A stretch of 64,000 nucleotides of DNA from Galaxea fascicularis. Its lineage: Eukaryota; Cnidaria; Anthozoa; Scleractinia; Euphylliidae. Within the stretch, counting starts at the first letter, position 1. Each line of letters begins with the position of its first letter. Location of the stretch: positions 13,642,914 through 13,706,913 of the forward strand of contig OX419343.1 of the NCBI GenBank assembly GCA_948470475.1, written 5' to 3'. Shown here piece after piece: positions 37,780 through 46,974 of the stretch. The notes under the pieces are model-generated. The model saw only the letters and a program-made list of their open reading frames with translations. It did not search any database and had not been told where the DNA came from. The position numbers and the translations under genes were made by a program.

Positions 37780-40700
37780 GACTTGTGCTATTGATGCGAC
37801 TTCAGGTAGAGTGCCTAATGGTGATAATGTAGGGGGGCAGTCAGCCTTAGACGGATTTCAGAGAAATTTATTTACGCCTCCTCAACAGGAAAGCAATGAA
37901 TTTGAAAATGGTGACAACACCAGTCAAAATGCTAATTTGGACCTGGCAAACTCCTTGGATTTGCATATTGCCATAGAGCCGCCCATGGAGAACAATGGCA
38001 TCGCTGAAAATGTTCAACAACAAGAAGAATCAGAAGCCGTGGCTGATGATGTTCTCAGTGAGGCTCATGCCGACGTGCACACACCAGGACATTTACCTGA
38101 TTTCAGTGCTGTGGACATGCCATCAATAGTCAACTGGGGGCGCAGAGCGGACGGAACAATAATAACAGTTTATTCGTCAGCCATAATTAAAGCTTACGAT
38201 GAAATCACACAATGGCGCAAAAACACCTTCCTTGGTAAGGTATGGTAAGGTCGAGAGTTTATTGACCAACTAACACAACACATAACTGAGTGGAACAATG
38301 CATCACACGCGCAACACATAGCGCTTAAAGCCGCTATTGTGTTATTAGCAACAGCACTACAAAAGCCAAGCATGAAATCAAAAGCAAAAGACCATCAAGA
38401 GTGCCTGACAAAACGCCTAGCGCTATGGAAAGAAGGGGAAATCGAAAGTCTACTGCGTGAAGGACAATCGATCCAGAAGCGTATTCTCAAGACCAAGAGG
38501 GCAAAGCCACCAGACAAAGCGAAGATATTTGCCAAGTTAGTCTTGCAAGGGCAGATAAATTCTGCTCTGAGATATCTAAGCAATGACGACTGCAGTGGGG
38601 TGTTACCGCTGACCGACGAGGTCATGAGACAACTCCATGAGAAGCACCCTGAGGCACAAGACGCAAAGCTTGGCTCGATACTCTTTGGACTGGTAGAGGA
38701 AGTACATGACTTGCTATACCAGCAGATTGACGGCGAAATGATACGCGAGGCGGCATTACGAACCAAAGGATCAGGCGGCCCCTCAGGCGTCGACGCAAAT
38801 GGCTTCAAGCGCATTCTCACTTGTAAATCCTTCAAGAAATCAAGTGCGAATTTATGTGATGCCCTAGCAACAATGACTAGAAAGCTGTGCACAGAGTATA
38901 TTGATCCACGGACTATTGAGCCAATATTAGCCAATAGGCTGATACCTTTGGACAAGGGTGAAGGCGCAGTGTGCCCAATTGGTGTGGGTGAAGTCATGAG
39001 AAGGATAATTGGAAAGTGCGTCATGAAGGTTACCAAGGAAGATGTTCTCGACGCTAGTGGATCACTACAGGTGTGCGCAGGCCTTAGGAGCGGAAGCAAG
39101 GCTGCTGTCCATGCAATGCATTCTATATTCGAAGAGGACGAAACAGATGCCGTACTCCTGATCGATGCCGCAAATGCTTTCAACGCATTAAACAGAGCTG
39201 CTGCGCTTCACAACATAAGGGTTCTGTGTCCAATCATAGCAACCTACGCAATTAATACGTACCGGCAACCGGCGAGACTATTTATAACAGGAGGAAGCGA
39301 GCTTAAATCCGCCGAAGGCACAACACAAGGGGATCCCTTGGCGATGGCGATTTACCCCATTGGCCTTCAACCCTTGATTACATGCTTGGGTATCTCCAGC
39401 GACGCGAGACAATGCTGGAATGCCGATGACGCAAGTGGCTCCGGACCTTTGGAAGCGATAAAGCAATGGTGGGATGAACTGACTGAAGCCGGGCCTAAAC
39501 TGGGATACTACCCAAAATGCTAAGAAATGCTGGCTTATTACCAAACCTGAAAAGGTAGAGCATGCTCGAGTGATTTTCAAAGGAACTGCGATTAACATCT
39601 CTACTCAGGGTCAAAGACATCTGGGGGCAGCCCTGGGTTCCAGAGAATATCTGGAAGAATACGTTGGTAGCAAAGTGGAAGACTGGGTAAGCCAGGTGGC
39701 TAAGCTGGCTGAATTTGCCATGTCACAACCACAAGCGTGCTACGCAGCTTTTACATTTGGCTTGCGGCACCGATGGACATATTTTCTTAGAACACTCCCA
39801 GATATAGAAGATCTACTAGAACCTTTAGAATACGCCATTGCCGATGTCTTAATACCATCAATAACGGACCATCATTGCACAATGCCGAGCGAAAGGGACC
39901 TCTTGGCACTACCAGTTAGACTGGGTGGGCTTGGAATTATAAATCCATGCCAAGATGCAGATCTACAGTACCAAGCGTCAATGAAGACCACAGCGCCATT
40001 AGTTGAGAAAATTGTTTCACAAGTCCATGAAACACCAGACAAGGCCGTTGTTAGCTCACTACAGCAGAGTGTGTGAAGAGAGAAAAACAAAGTGCTTCGA
40101 GCAAGACTGAACGACACCAAGAACTCTCTTCCTCTGAAGACACAGCGCGCTGTTGAACTTGCTTCCGAAAAAGGTGCGTTCTAAAGTCTCCTTTGCCATC
40201 CTTAGGTCGGCTCTACTCTGTCTTAGAGGGTCAAGAACAGTTAAAAGAACAACTAGAAGTAATGTTCAAGAAGCGGACTTTGAATTAGATAGATGCCGTG
40301 CCAACATCTAGGTTTTAGAAGCGGACTTTGAGTTAGATAGATGCCTTGTCAAAATCTAGGTCTTATGATTTTTATACATATATATATTTTTATCATATAA
40401 CTATAGCTTCATGGTTTATCGAACATTTTTTTCTTATTTTGAAATTTGTGTTTTGTTAAACACTTTTGCTATTTACAAAAGCAGTTACAGACCATGACAC
40501 GGCCGCCTCATTGTTCAAGGTTTTTATCTTTTTTTAAAATTATTATTATTATTATCGAACACTTATTTATCGAACACCTTTTTATTGTGAAATTTTAATA
40601 ATTGAATGTAATAACGATGTAAATATTCAAATGATCTTTTTAGCATTATTATTATTATTATTATTATTATGTTAGTATATAAGGTAACGATTTACAGTTG

Positions 40701-43700
40701 AATGGAAACAGATGGGCAAAAGTTCAATTCAGCATATTAACTAAGACCATAACAAGTATGCAAATTGTTCCTAGAAAGAACCTCAACATAGCTCGCTCTT
40801 GGCTGCCTGATTTTATAAATTTATCAGTCTATCTTCAAAACATGCAAAATGCAGCCTTGGACAACATCAGTTTTAAAAATTTCAAGTGAGAGGATGCTAG
40901 CTTTCCCCCTCTTCCTACAGACTTGTACCTCTGGCACCTGTGTGGTCTACCAATGGCAGTTTAACACACTCCCCTATTCAAAATAATGGATATGGATGGG
41001 CCTGATTGACATGCTGTGGTTAATTTTTTTTGGAACCAGTTTGATTTTTCTTTTTTTTTGTTTCAGATTACAGTATCAACCATATTACCCAAAGGAAAAT
41101 AAAAATTAAACTGATTCAAAAAACACAACAAGATTTAATACATTTTTATGAGTTAATTTACTAGAAGTAATGTTTTTAACCCATTGGCATCTGGAACTTT
41201 CGCCGAAAATCACGTTTTCAAGCTAGTTGAGTCATTTTCTTGCCACTATCTAGCAATTAGGAGCTAGAACTCACCACAAAACTGTTGACAGGTCGTGCAC
41301 TACGCGGCCTTCTGGTCCAGATGCAAAACATTAGCTTTCAGAGTACGGGCATGCGCACAGTGCTTTCAATAAGATTTGAAATAGGTGGCTACCTCGGAAC
41401 AGCACCCGCCGGAGTAATTTGAGAAGCCCAGGAGAATTTCAACCGAATTTTCGACTCGAACGCGGTGAAATACCCGCCGACTTTCAACAGAATACCCGCC
41501 GGAGCTCCGGCGGGTGCCGGGTCCTATTGAAAGCACTGTGCGCAGAAAGCAAAATTTCGAGATAGTTTTTGGGTTGAAAAGTGGCACAGCAGTCTTGACT
41601 TTTGCTTTTCGCTCTCTCCTCTTCCCTCTTTTCCTGTTCTTTTTGCCTCATTTTTTTTGGGCTTTTGCTGGGTATTGAGTGGGCTTTGTTTTGGTGGGAA
41701 AAGGTTCTGGAAAAGCATTTAGGATCCTAGGATTTGATGAAAGGAAAGGTAAGTGGGTGGTGGGGGCAGATTTTTATAGGAATTTTTGCGTTCATGTCGC
41801 TTGGTTTTTTGCCTTTTTGTTTGGCCCCCCTCGACTGAATCATGCTCAGTCTGGTATGGTTTCAAAGATCTGGCTATGATAAACACGTTAGTCAACAAAA
41901 CTATGCTTGACGGTTCAAACTGATGGCGTCACAGGCGGCAGAAGGCACGTCGGTCTGCCAGGGCGCATGGGGGCGCATTGGACTTAAATGGGTTAACAGG
42001 CTGAGGCTATAAAGTGTGTGTACATAATTTGCACTAGCTTTCTTGCCTAAAGATACTGTCCAGGTGCACCCTGCTTCCCACTGCCTTTATCAGAACCCCC
42101 CTTGAGGTTTTGAATTCACATTGCAAATTAAGGATGGGCACTTATGTTTGGGAACTGATCCAACCATCTAACAAAAACAAGCCTTTTTTCCATACTGCTT
42201 TTGACTTAAATGTCTTTTTCAGCAGAATTTTACAATTTGAGCTTGCCTGGTAGCTTATGCAGCATTGGACGTAATGCATTAAATTGTATAATCACAATTC
42301 TTTATAAAATTATACCATAAAATTAACACTTACCATACATCTATAGTGCATCGGAACTGTGTCAATTATTAATTGATTAATTTTTGCACCTAATCCTTTA
42401 GCATTTTGTTCACTGAGATCTAAATATGTTCATTATGCTGACATCAATGCTCCTCTAGCCTCACAGTTTTAGGCCTTTCTGTGCAGTCTGTATCCACCAT
42501 GTTGCTTGCTACAAATGAGGGTTATGTAGTTGAAATTGTTTGTCTCTGATATCATTAGCAGTGGTCACTCAAATCTTGAGCATGAAGCAGTTTTTCCCTT
42601 GTTTGTGTTGAGAACATAAATTATGTTATATACCAGGTAAGTGTATAATATTACATGCAATCAATAGGACACTAACAATTCATATTAATATATATAACAG
42701 GGAATGCATATCCACCTCATTTATTGTAAATGTTGTTTCTCCTCTTTGTTTCTCTTCTTCCACACTTTTCTGTACAAATTTCAGTAAGTAAGAAAGCTTT
42801 GCCTCAACATTTGGGTTGAGCTCCTGATAATAATCAATGAAACAAATCATTATTCAATTTTATTATATGGCAAGCTCTGTGAGCGGGCAAGATGAGAAGA
42901 ATTCTGTGTTCTGATTGGCTACTCGAGTGGGCAAGATGGGCTGATATCGCCTACTTGAGATTGCCTGTTTTGTTCCCGCAGTAACATTTTGCTGAAGTCC
43001 AAGCAGGTGCATGAAAGTTTTCCTTAAGTTTGCAAAATATTTTCAGTGCTCGAAAATAAACAAGAATGAAGATCATTTTTTCCGTGTTCTTTATGCCATA
43101 TAATAAATCCTTTATTGGCCAAGCTAGTGCGGTCAAGATGGTTGGATATTGGCCTCATTCTCTTTTTGACTTTTTATGGACCTTGACTTCGTCTTGGCCC
43201 ATAAAAATGCAAAAAGAGAACTTGGCCAAACCAGCTTGGCCAATAACGCATATGTAAGTCATAGATGTTAAACTCAGCATCCACTTTTCAATTTTGTGTA
43301 ACACTGAAACGCACTTAAACTGAAATGTATCTTTATTTTAATGAACAATGCTGATACACCAAGCATTGAAACTAATAAATGGAACAATCCCGTCACAGCA
43401 AGTCTGCCAGTGGATTGATTTCATTGTTGTTTGACAAAGAACATGGCACCTTGAATGTTTTGTCAAGAGATGTGTAATGTATATGCACTGTTTTGCAATG
43501 GTTTCTACTTACCACACATACAGTGAGTTAAAAGAAAAGCATAATAGTTAGCCAAGGCAATAGGACAACAGCAGAGAACAACACTACATTCTCCAGTGCT
43601 TTCTAAACTACATGCACTTTCTTAACTCTTTCAACCCTAATACCCCTTTCCACAAAAACCAAACTTTCCAAAATCCAATTCGATCCGGAAACAGTGGACG

Positions 43701-43738
43701 ATAAGAGCCACTATGTGGATGTCTACTGTTAAAACCCA

Positions 43739-43781
<43 letters not shown>

Positions 43782-46294
43782 CAGAGTGTACAGTATATTA
43801 TCCACACTGTTCTCCGTACATTTTCTAAGGTGATGATGAGAATTTGTTAAACAATCAAGACCATTGTCACTAGTTGATCACTTCCTTTTTTTCACAACCT
43901 TTGTCTGATTGAGCAGTATTACCATGACGAGAAACTAAACATTGGTCAGTCTTAGTGGTTAATACATTTGGTCACTACAATCCTTCTCAAAAATTGGATC
44001 AAATGTTCTTCAAACCGAATACCTACCTGGGTATTTGAAAAAGGTTACCAATGTGTCTATATTCAGGTATGAAATTTTGGAAACACGTAATGCAGCAAGC
44101 ACCAGCTGGTTTGAGTTTGAATTCTCTCTTAATTCTTGACTAATTAAGTTGAAGAAAAGGAGACCTTGTTTGTTCAATAGGGTCATTTATACCAGGAAAA
44201 TAAACTACAGCTTACACAAGCTGTGGCTTAAGTTTGACACAAACTTACTGTACAAACAGTACATTTTAACCTGTTCACCTCTTACACAAGTCACAACTTA
44301 CATAAGCCGTGGCTTGTATAAGATGAGGGTTTTGAGCTTGACTTAAAATAATAAGCTGCAACTCATTATTATTATAAGATGCAGAACTACTCATATTATG
44401 AATGGTATCATGGCTTGTTTGCATGATGAGATTGCATGTAAACTTAAAGACACCACATTAAATTAAGGTGGTTTACCACAGTTTTTTTTCTGCTATGTGC
44501 GATAATGTACAGCTTGTCCATGCATGAAGCTAATGAAGGAAAACTCTACAAGCAAAACTAAAAAATATGCGTTGTGCAAAAATCCTGAATAAAGTGACAG
44601 TGAAAAAATAAAAGAAATCACATTAACTACAATGTCACTACCTTCTGCAAAGTTTACAAGTAGATGTAGTCAGTGCAAATGCGATTAAAGCTCAAAACAA
44701 AGTTTTGGAGAGTGTGTGTACACTTAAAGCCGTTAGGTTTTCTCTGGTAAATGCATGCGCAATGCTTTTCTCAGTTATTGAGGTCAAATGAAACCTGAAC
44801 AATCCATTTTCCTCACTTGATTTCTCAAACATTAGCCAAAAACCTATATTCCAATTTTGGTATCTGCTAAACTACGCCAAAATAGAGGAAGTCTATCAGA
44901 CAGACTTAAGGTAATTTTCAAAACAGACAAAATTCAAATCCTTGGTTACAGATTTTCGTGTTTTTCTTTCTAAAAGTTTCTTTCTATCCAAATTCAAAAT
45001 CCTGAAAATTCAGGTGGGGTCATACAGCTAGATTTTGAGAAAAACACCCAAATTGAACAGTCTATTTTGTACCCCCTCTCCCTCTTACTTAACCATGCCT
45101 CTTGAACATATGGTAATACAATTTATTTTTTCCACAGATGATTTGATTATTTTTGCTCCCAGGTGTTTCCTTGGTTGGTTTAAGTGACTCTAACTTGCAT
45201 GTGGTGCTTACCGAAATTCAAGTCCATGCAAACCACTAGTAGAAGAAAAAAAAACCGGTAGTAAGCCACCTTAAGGGGGCACTACAGGTAAATTTTTGGG
45301 AAAATGGGGTGAATTCAGAATGAAAGAAAGAAGAGTACAAAAGGATATACTCATAATCCAGTTAGTCTACCAATGGGCTTAAGGCACCTTGTTGTAGAGG
45401 CGGACTATCTGGCCTTTGTCTACTAATCATTTACTTTAAATTATTTTAGTTTTCAACCACCTTGAAAACCAATATTTAACAATTTCCATAATTTTCCATA
45501 TTCCCCAAACATTTCTTATTCCTTCAAAACATTCCAAAAATCATGCATGGTTTTCTTCATGAAAACAATCCAACTGCTTGGACCCAGGGTTGTCGCTAAG
45601 CGCCGGCTGCCGGCGAAATTCGCCGGCTGAGAAAGAGGTGATCCCCGGCTTAATTTTCGCCGGCGATCACACGTTAACTCACCCCCGATGTCGGCTTTAG
45701 CCGGCTCAACTGATACCTAAACCGGCCGAGTAATTCCTTAGCTACAACCCTGTGGACCCATTGTGCATTTAACAAACTGGAGTTAAAACTGTAATGATTT
45801 TTCAGTTTAATACTGTTGCAATGCAGTTATGTCTTTATGATTGGTTAACACTTTAATATTTAAGTATCAAAATAAATAAAATTGTAATTGTAAATCATAC
45901 TGGTAGTATGACATCATTCCTTTAAAATTTCAAGGTCCCCCTCTATAACAAATCAACTAACCCAGGATCCCCCTTTTTGCAGTGGCTTAACTTTCAAGTT
46001 CCCCCATTTTTCCACCCATCTTCCCCCCTATGATAAATAATGAACGGTCACTTTCAAGCTTAATATTTTGGGCAGTACCTTTGCTCTTACTCGAAAGTAG
46101 TCCTGCTCAACTTTCTCATACCATAATGCGCTAAAATCCCACAAGCACAGCTCATAGGAGCAGTCACTTTCGACGAACATGGCCTTGACTAGAAACTGTT
46201 TATCTGAAATGTTGAATGGTTTCCAGGGTTGGGAGTTTAGATCCGGTTTCCATCGTCGTCTCCAAGACGTTTCTCTCCGAACTGTAGCCGCCAT
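25516..46294 (-). CDS. nhej1: NHEJ1 / XLF (Cernunnos), eight-exon gene
   Basis: Non-homologous end-joining factor, expected to act in the nucleus with XRCC4-DNA ligase IV and Ku at double-strand breaks. I joined eight minus-strand exons by GT..AG boundaries and matching phases: 46079-46294, 42716-42823, 34750-34848, 32750-32888, 32050-32111, 29096-29210, 27506-27735 and 25516-25608, giving 1062 bp and 353 residues (human XLF has 299). The head domain (about 1-140) has [23 protein letters not shown], the [10 protein letters not shown] strand, then the [16 protein letters not shown] coiled-coil stalk typical of XLF. R70 and C134 align with human R57 and C123, sites of patient mutations. The tail is acidic, then Ser/Pro-rich, and ends in a basic [10 protein letters not shown] resembling the Ku-binding motif. 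Start: ATG 46292-46294 in context AAAATGGCGGC. No frame breaks seen. The exon set is inference from sequence, but all seven junctions keep frame. Confidence 0.9.
25899..26270 (-). pseudogene. Possible decayed LINE fragment
   Basis: A 123-codon minus-strand frame with [20 protein letters not shown], which loosely resembles the H(I/V)NNICR segment downstream of the RT domain in CR1/L2 elements. Nothing else of an RT is visible around it. It lies in NHEJ1 intron 7 and shows no splice signals. It could equally be a chance frame. Confidence 0.25.
26978..27267. mobile_element. MITE with GTGCCCG ends
   Basis: The left end GTGCCCGTTCC..GCACCGTTCCCGGGCACT pairs imperfectly with the right end GTGCACGGGCACGGTGC..GTGCGGGCAC. 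An internal GGCACCGTTCCCGG / CCGGGAACGGTGCC pair strengthens the foldback. Noncoding, in NHEJ1 intron 7. Confidence 0.5.
27506..27735 (-). CDS. nhej1: NHEJ1 exon 7 (acidic and Ser/Pro-rich tail)
   Basis: Acceptor GTCGTTAG|AGTCAG and donor ATCAAAG|GTGAGT. The AG that opens it joins the G of exon 6 to give Glu. Residues run from an acidic [12 protein letters not shown] block to [18 protein letters not shown], a cluster of S/T-P sites including an SPRK CDK-type site. This is a low-complexity, probably disordered tail. The open frame continues upstream of the acceptor but only as intron. Confidence 0.85.
28421..28915. mobile_element. CCGTATTTCCTCGAAT MITE
   Basis: Ends CCGTATTTCCTCGAAT and ATTCGAGGAAATACGG are exact inverted repeats flanked by TA on both sides, consistent with a TA target duplication. 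Inside, GGCGATTATTCGAGGGAGGC-type blocks recur three times (near 28570, 28810 and 28858). Its left end is interrupted by a truncated tRNA-like element. Located in NHEJ1 intron 6. Confidence 0.75.
28438..28531 (+). repeat. Truncated tRNA-like SINE inside a MITE
   Basis: Shares CTTTCACGGGAACATATGAA, TTGACCTGCTC and AACGTCAGTGGCTTC with the flank of the element at 13.6 kb. It then enters a tRNA-like GGCTTCATAGCTCAGTTGG head and breaks off after the anticodon region. It directly abuts the left end of the MITE. Confidence 0.7.
29096..29210 (-). CDS. nhej1: NHEJ1 exon 6 (115 bp)
   Basis: Acceptor CAACTTCAG|GGTTTT and donor CTTCCAG|GTAATA, phase 0 in and phase 1 out. Encodes [16 protein letters not shown] and [16 protein letters not shown], the helix that folds back along the stalk in XLF. 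It follows exon 5 in frame. Confidence 0.85.
30847..30945. repeat. Foldback around GGCTATCGCC
   Basis: AAAATGTGGTAA..CAC..GTGACACACTCGG and its reverse, ..CGTGTGCCAC..TTACCACATTTT, form arms of about 35 bp. The centre GGCTATCGCC resembles the TCGCTATCGC centre of the foldback at 20.6 kb, suggesting related elements. Confidence 0.65.
31093..31191. mobile_element. 99-bp hairpin element with perfect 9-bp target duplication
   Basis: Arms TAGTCTCCTTCGCAGCCG..GGCTCGTCACGCAACG and CGTTGCGTGACGAGCC..GGCTGTGAAGGAGACTA pair over about 40 bp around an 18-bp loop. Both sides carry CTGTTATCA (31084-31092 and 31192-31200), an exact 9-bp direct repeat. A 9-bp duplication is the length expected of Mutator-like transposons. 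It lies in NHEJ1 intron 5 and has no coding capacity. Confidence 0.85.
32050..32111 (-). CDS. nhej1: NHEJ1 exon 5 (62 bp)
   Basis: Small exon between acceptor CATCGTTTCAG|AAAGCC and donor TCACAG|GTACAAG. Its first two bases complete the Lys codon opened by exon 4, and 20 codons then end in phase 0. The product, with [16 protein letters not shown], aligns with human RLKTEPFEENSFLEQFM. Confidence 0.85.
32750..32888 (-). CDS. nhej1: NHEJ1 exon 4 (coiled-coil stalk)
   Basis: Acceptor CATTGTCAG|GTCGGA, donor TCAAGGA|GTAAGA, phase 0 in and phase 1 out. Encodes [20 protein letters not shown] and [18 protein letters not shown], the helical stalk that mediates dimerisation in XLF. The KDLEI.DY motif is nearly identical to the human protein and is the strongest single piece of evidence for the family call. 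Confidence 0.93.
32941..33205 (+). repeat. tRNA-derived SINE, copy 1
   Basis: Starts GGGAGCAGGGTTGGCGCAG. A pol III A box (TGGCGCAGTGG) and a B box (GGTTCAATTAC) are 42 bp apart, as in a tRNA. The body, with TTTGTTGGTTCTCTACTC and CCTCAAAAACCAACATTTGA, is shared with copy 2 at 37.1 kb. The 3' end is GTAAATAAAGTTATTATTATTAT. It lies in NHEJ1 intron 3 in antisense, ending 53 bp before the exon 4 acceptor. Confidence 0.85.
33558..33772. mobile_element. MITE with ATGTGTTTAGGTA ends
   Basis: ATGTGTTTAGGTAAGC and GCCACATTATGGGCACTATGG at the left are matched by CCATAGTGCCCAAAATGTG and ACCTAAACACAT at the right. The arms are about 45 bp. The interior is AT-rich and noncoding. It lies in NHEJ1 intron 3. 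Confidence 0.7.
34750..34848 (-). CDS. nhej1: NHEJ1 exon 3 (residues 109-141)
   Basis: Acceptor TTGTTTGTAG|GACGAT, 33 codons, donor GAAACA|GTAAGT, phase 0 on both sides. Contains [14 protein letters not shown], the most recognisable head-domain strand of the family. Val126 sits where human XLF has Leu115, the leucine that inserts into XRCC4. Confidence 0.9.
35049..35160 (+). repeat. Direct repeat copy A (intron 2)
   Basis: Shares TACATTTTGGAGCTA, CCCCTAAATTTAAACCACAA and TGGGATACCTAA with 35800-35910, about 85-90 percent identical by eye and in the same orientation 750 bp apart. It is noncoding, probably two copies of an intron-resident mobile repeat. Confidence 0.7.
35307..35390 (+). repeat. 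GGTA/GGTG microsatellite
   Basis: Imperfect GGTAGGTAGG and GGTGGGTGGG tetranucleotide tract. The apparent Pro/Thr/His-rich minus-strand frame across it is a by-product of the repeat. Confidence 0.8.
35800..35910 (+). repeat. Direct repeat copy B (intron 2)
   Basis: Second copy of the block at 35049-35160, preceded like it by AGAGGTAAGTGAG. Just left of it, GTGAAGCTTGTGGGATGTGGCTT (35706-35728) is the reverse complement of a word at 33807-33829, hinting at further related copies. Confidence 0.65.
37087..37320 (+). repeat. tRNA-derived SINE, copy 2
   Basis: Same head (GGGAGCAGGGTTGGTGCAG), B box (GGTTCCATTCC) and body as copy 1, with a different 3' tail. It lies in NHEJ1 intron 2, antisense to the gene. 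A family-level direct comparison of the two copies gives high identity through about 200 bp. Confidence 0.85.
37371..37537. mobile_element. CAGGGTTGT MITE, copy 1
   Basis: Ends CAGGGTTGTCGCTAAG and CTTAGCTACAACCCTG are inverted repeats. The flanks ATAAGCAAT and ATAAGTAGT match at 7 of 9 positions and may be an aged target duplication. The interior is colinear with copy 2 at 45.6 kb. CpG-to-TpG changes are plain here (CCAGCTGCCAG against CCGGCTGCCGG), so this copy has decayed more. Confidence 0.8.
37738..37779 (+). repeat. (TTA)n microsatellite
   Basis: About 14 TTA units just before the reverse-transcriptase pseudogene. Similar tracts occur at 37554-37570, 40644-40669 and 43739-43780. Retroelement tails often seed such tracts in corals. 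Confidence 0.9.
37811..40183 (+). pseudogene. Reverse-transcriptase retroelement copy, broken
   Basis: Sits in NHEJ1 intron 2, antisense to it. Three colinear blocks: an acidic N-terminal region (to 38248), the RT core (38252-39523), and the thumb and C-terminal part (39528-40076 and beyond). The RT core has [27 protein letters not shown], the motif-A-like [31 protein letters not shown] and then NADDASG. The catalytic A-D-D is kept, but the preceding position, usually Tyr or Phe in RTs, is Asn. Breaks: TAA at 38246-38248 in a GGTAAGGTATGGTAAGGT stutter, a +1 shift at 39521-39530, and TGA at 40074-40076, after which the frame stays open to TAA at 40181-40183. I recognise the family as a widespread invertebrate RT but cannot name its clade. 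Confidence 0.85.
40268..40363 (+). repeat. 48-bp tandem duplication in retroelement 3' region
   Basis: GAAGCGGACTTTGAATTAGA followed by TAGATGCCGTG..ATCTAGGTTTTA is repeated immediately as GAAGCGGACTTTGAGTTAGA..ATCTAGGTCTTA. Two units with five or six differences, just after the RT pseudogene, probably in its 3' UTR. Confidence 0.8.
41358..41538. mobile_element. 181-bp MITE with CAGTGCTTTCAATA ends
   Basis: Ends CAGTGCTTTCAATA and TATTGAAAGCACTG are exact inverted repeats. TGCGCA abuts both ends and may be the target duplication. The interior has CACCCGCCGG / CCGGCGGGTG pairs. CAGTG-type ends suggest a hAT-derived element, though the duplication is shorter than the usual 8 bp. In NHEJ1 intron 2. 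Confidence 0.75.
42716..42823 (-). CDS. nhej1: NHEJ1 exon 2 (residues 73-108)
   Basis: Acceptor TTATTATCAG|GAGCTC, then 36 codons with [20 protein letters not shown] and TTFTINE, matching the ELNKRL..FLCHLDNLLRPLL..ATFSC part of human XLF. The donor is AATGAG|GTGGAT, a weak site. It was chosen because it preserves frame and the spacing to exon 3 that the family requires. Confidence 0.8.
43093..43249. repeat. Foldback with TATTGGCCAAGCT ends
   Basis: TATTGGCCAAGCT..CATTCTCTTTTTG..TTTTTATGG and CCATAAAAATGC..AAAAAGAGAAC..AGCTTGGCCAATA form long imperfect arms. A related GGCAAGATG..GATTGGCTAC stretch at 42870-42960 may be a fragment of the same family. NHEJ1 intron 1. Confidence 0.7.
45595..45752. 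mobile_element. CAGGGTTGT MITE, copy 2
   Basis: Better-preserved copy of the element at 37.4 kb, with CpG-rich GCCGGCTGCCGGCGAAATTC intact and the same ends. TGGACCC is present on both flanks. It lies in NHEJ1 intron 1 and is noncoding. Confidence 0.8.
46079..46294 (-). CDS. nhej1: NHEJ1 exon 1 (residues 1-72)
   Basis: Encodes the start of the head domain, with [20 protein letters not shown] corresponding to the human QPWAWLQLAENSLLAKVF region and ending FRVRAK. The donor reads GCAAAG|GTACTG, phase 0. An overlapping frame on the same strand upstream has no matching content. Confidence 0.9.
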
Positions 46295-46369
46295 TTTGTA
46301 TTTTTGCAGAAATTTGCGATAGTAACTTTATGTATGGTTCACTGTATGCATCCACAATGTTCTCATAGG

Positions 46370-46501
46370 CTAGCACTTGTTTCCATCTCTCAAACTGACT
46401 TCGAAGATATACCGCTGGGCAGTTACAAAATGGTTTGGTATGGGTGCTCACTCCACCGTGGGCTCAAAATGTCAGTTTGAGAGACGGAAATAAGTGCAAG
46501 C
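46370..46501. promoter_or_regulatory. Palindrome in the NHEJ1 5' region
   Basis: GCTAGCACTTGTTTCCATCT then CTCAAACTGAC is mirrored by GTCAGTTTGAGAGACGGAAATAAGTGC, giving ~30-bp arms with a ~70-bp loop. It starts only 76 bp upstream of the ATG, so it lies in the 5' UTR or core promoter. It may be a MITE remnant. Confidence 0.6.
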
Positions 46502-46974
46502 CGTTCTCATACTCAGTACCCCGCGTTTACCTTGAAATAACGCCATTTTTGCCCACTTTTGCTGTTTTTCTGCCGTGGAGCTTCGAAATCATTACAAATC
46601 TGGCATTTTTCATGACTTCTCGATTAAAACACTGTATCACAGTCATACAACGGATCTGACGAGACGAATGCAAAGTGCTGCTTTTTTCACTGAACCGACG
46701 ATTTTAACCGCCCGTTAACAACTTAACAACGATTATGATAGCCGTTGTCACATCACACAGTTGAACCCATTATTTTTTTCAAAGAAATTTTTTACAAGAC
46801 ACAGTGTTGACGATCAGTGACGCTATTCACAAATTGAAAACAATTTATCTACAAATAATGTGAGTAAAAGTACATTATAAATCAAAGAAAAAAGCCTTAA
46901 CCCTGCTTTGTTCTGTTTGACCGATTTTCAATCGATTATCGAAAGTAATTCGCGGTTGCTTTTGATTTGCTTTA

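Noticed and set aside
38395..39183. 262-codon minus-strand frame opposite the RT pseudogene
   Set aside because: Shadow of the plus-strand RT coding bias. The plus strand has clear RT motifs, the minus strand none.
46200..46451. 83-codon minus-strand frame overlapping NHEJ1 exon 1
   Set aside because: Different frame, no homology to XLF, crosses the palindrome. Exon 1 in the other frame is clearly the head domain.
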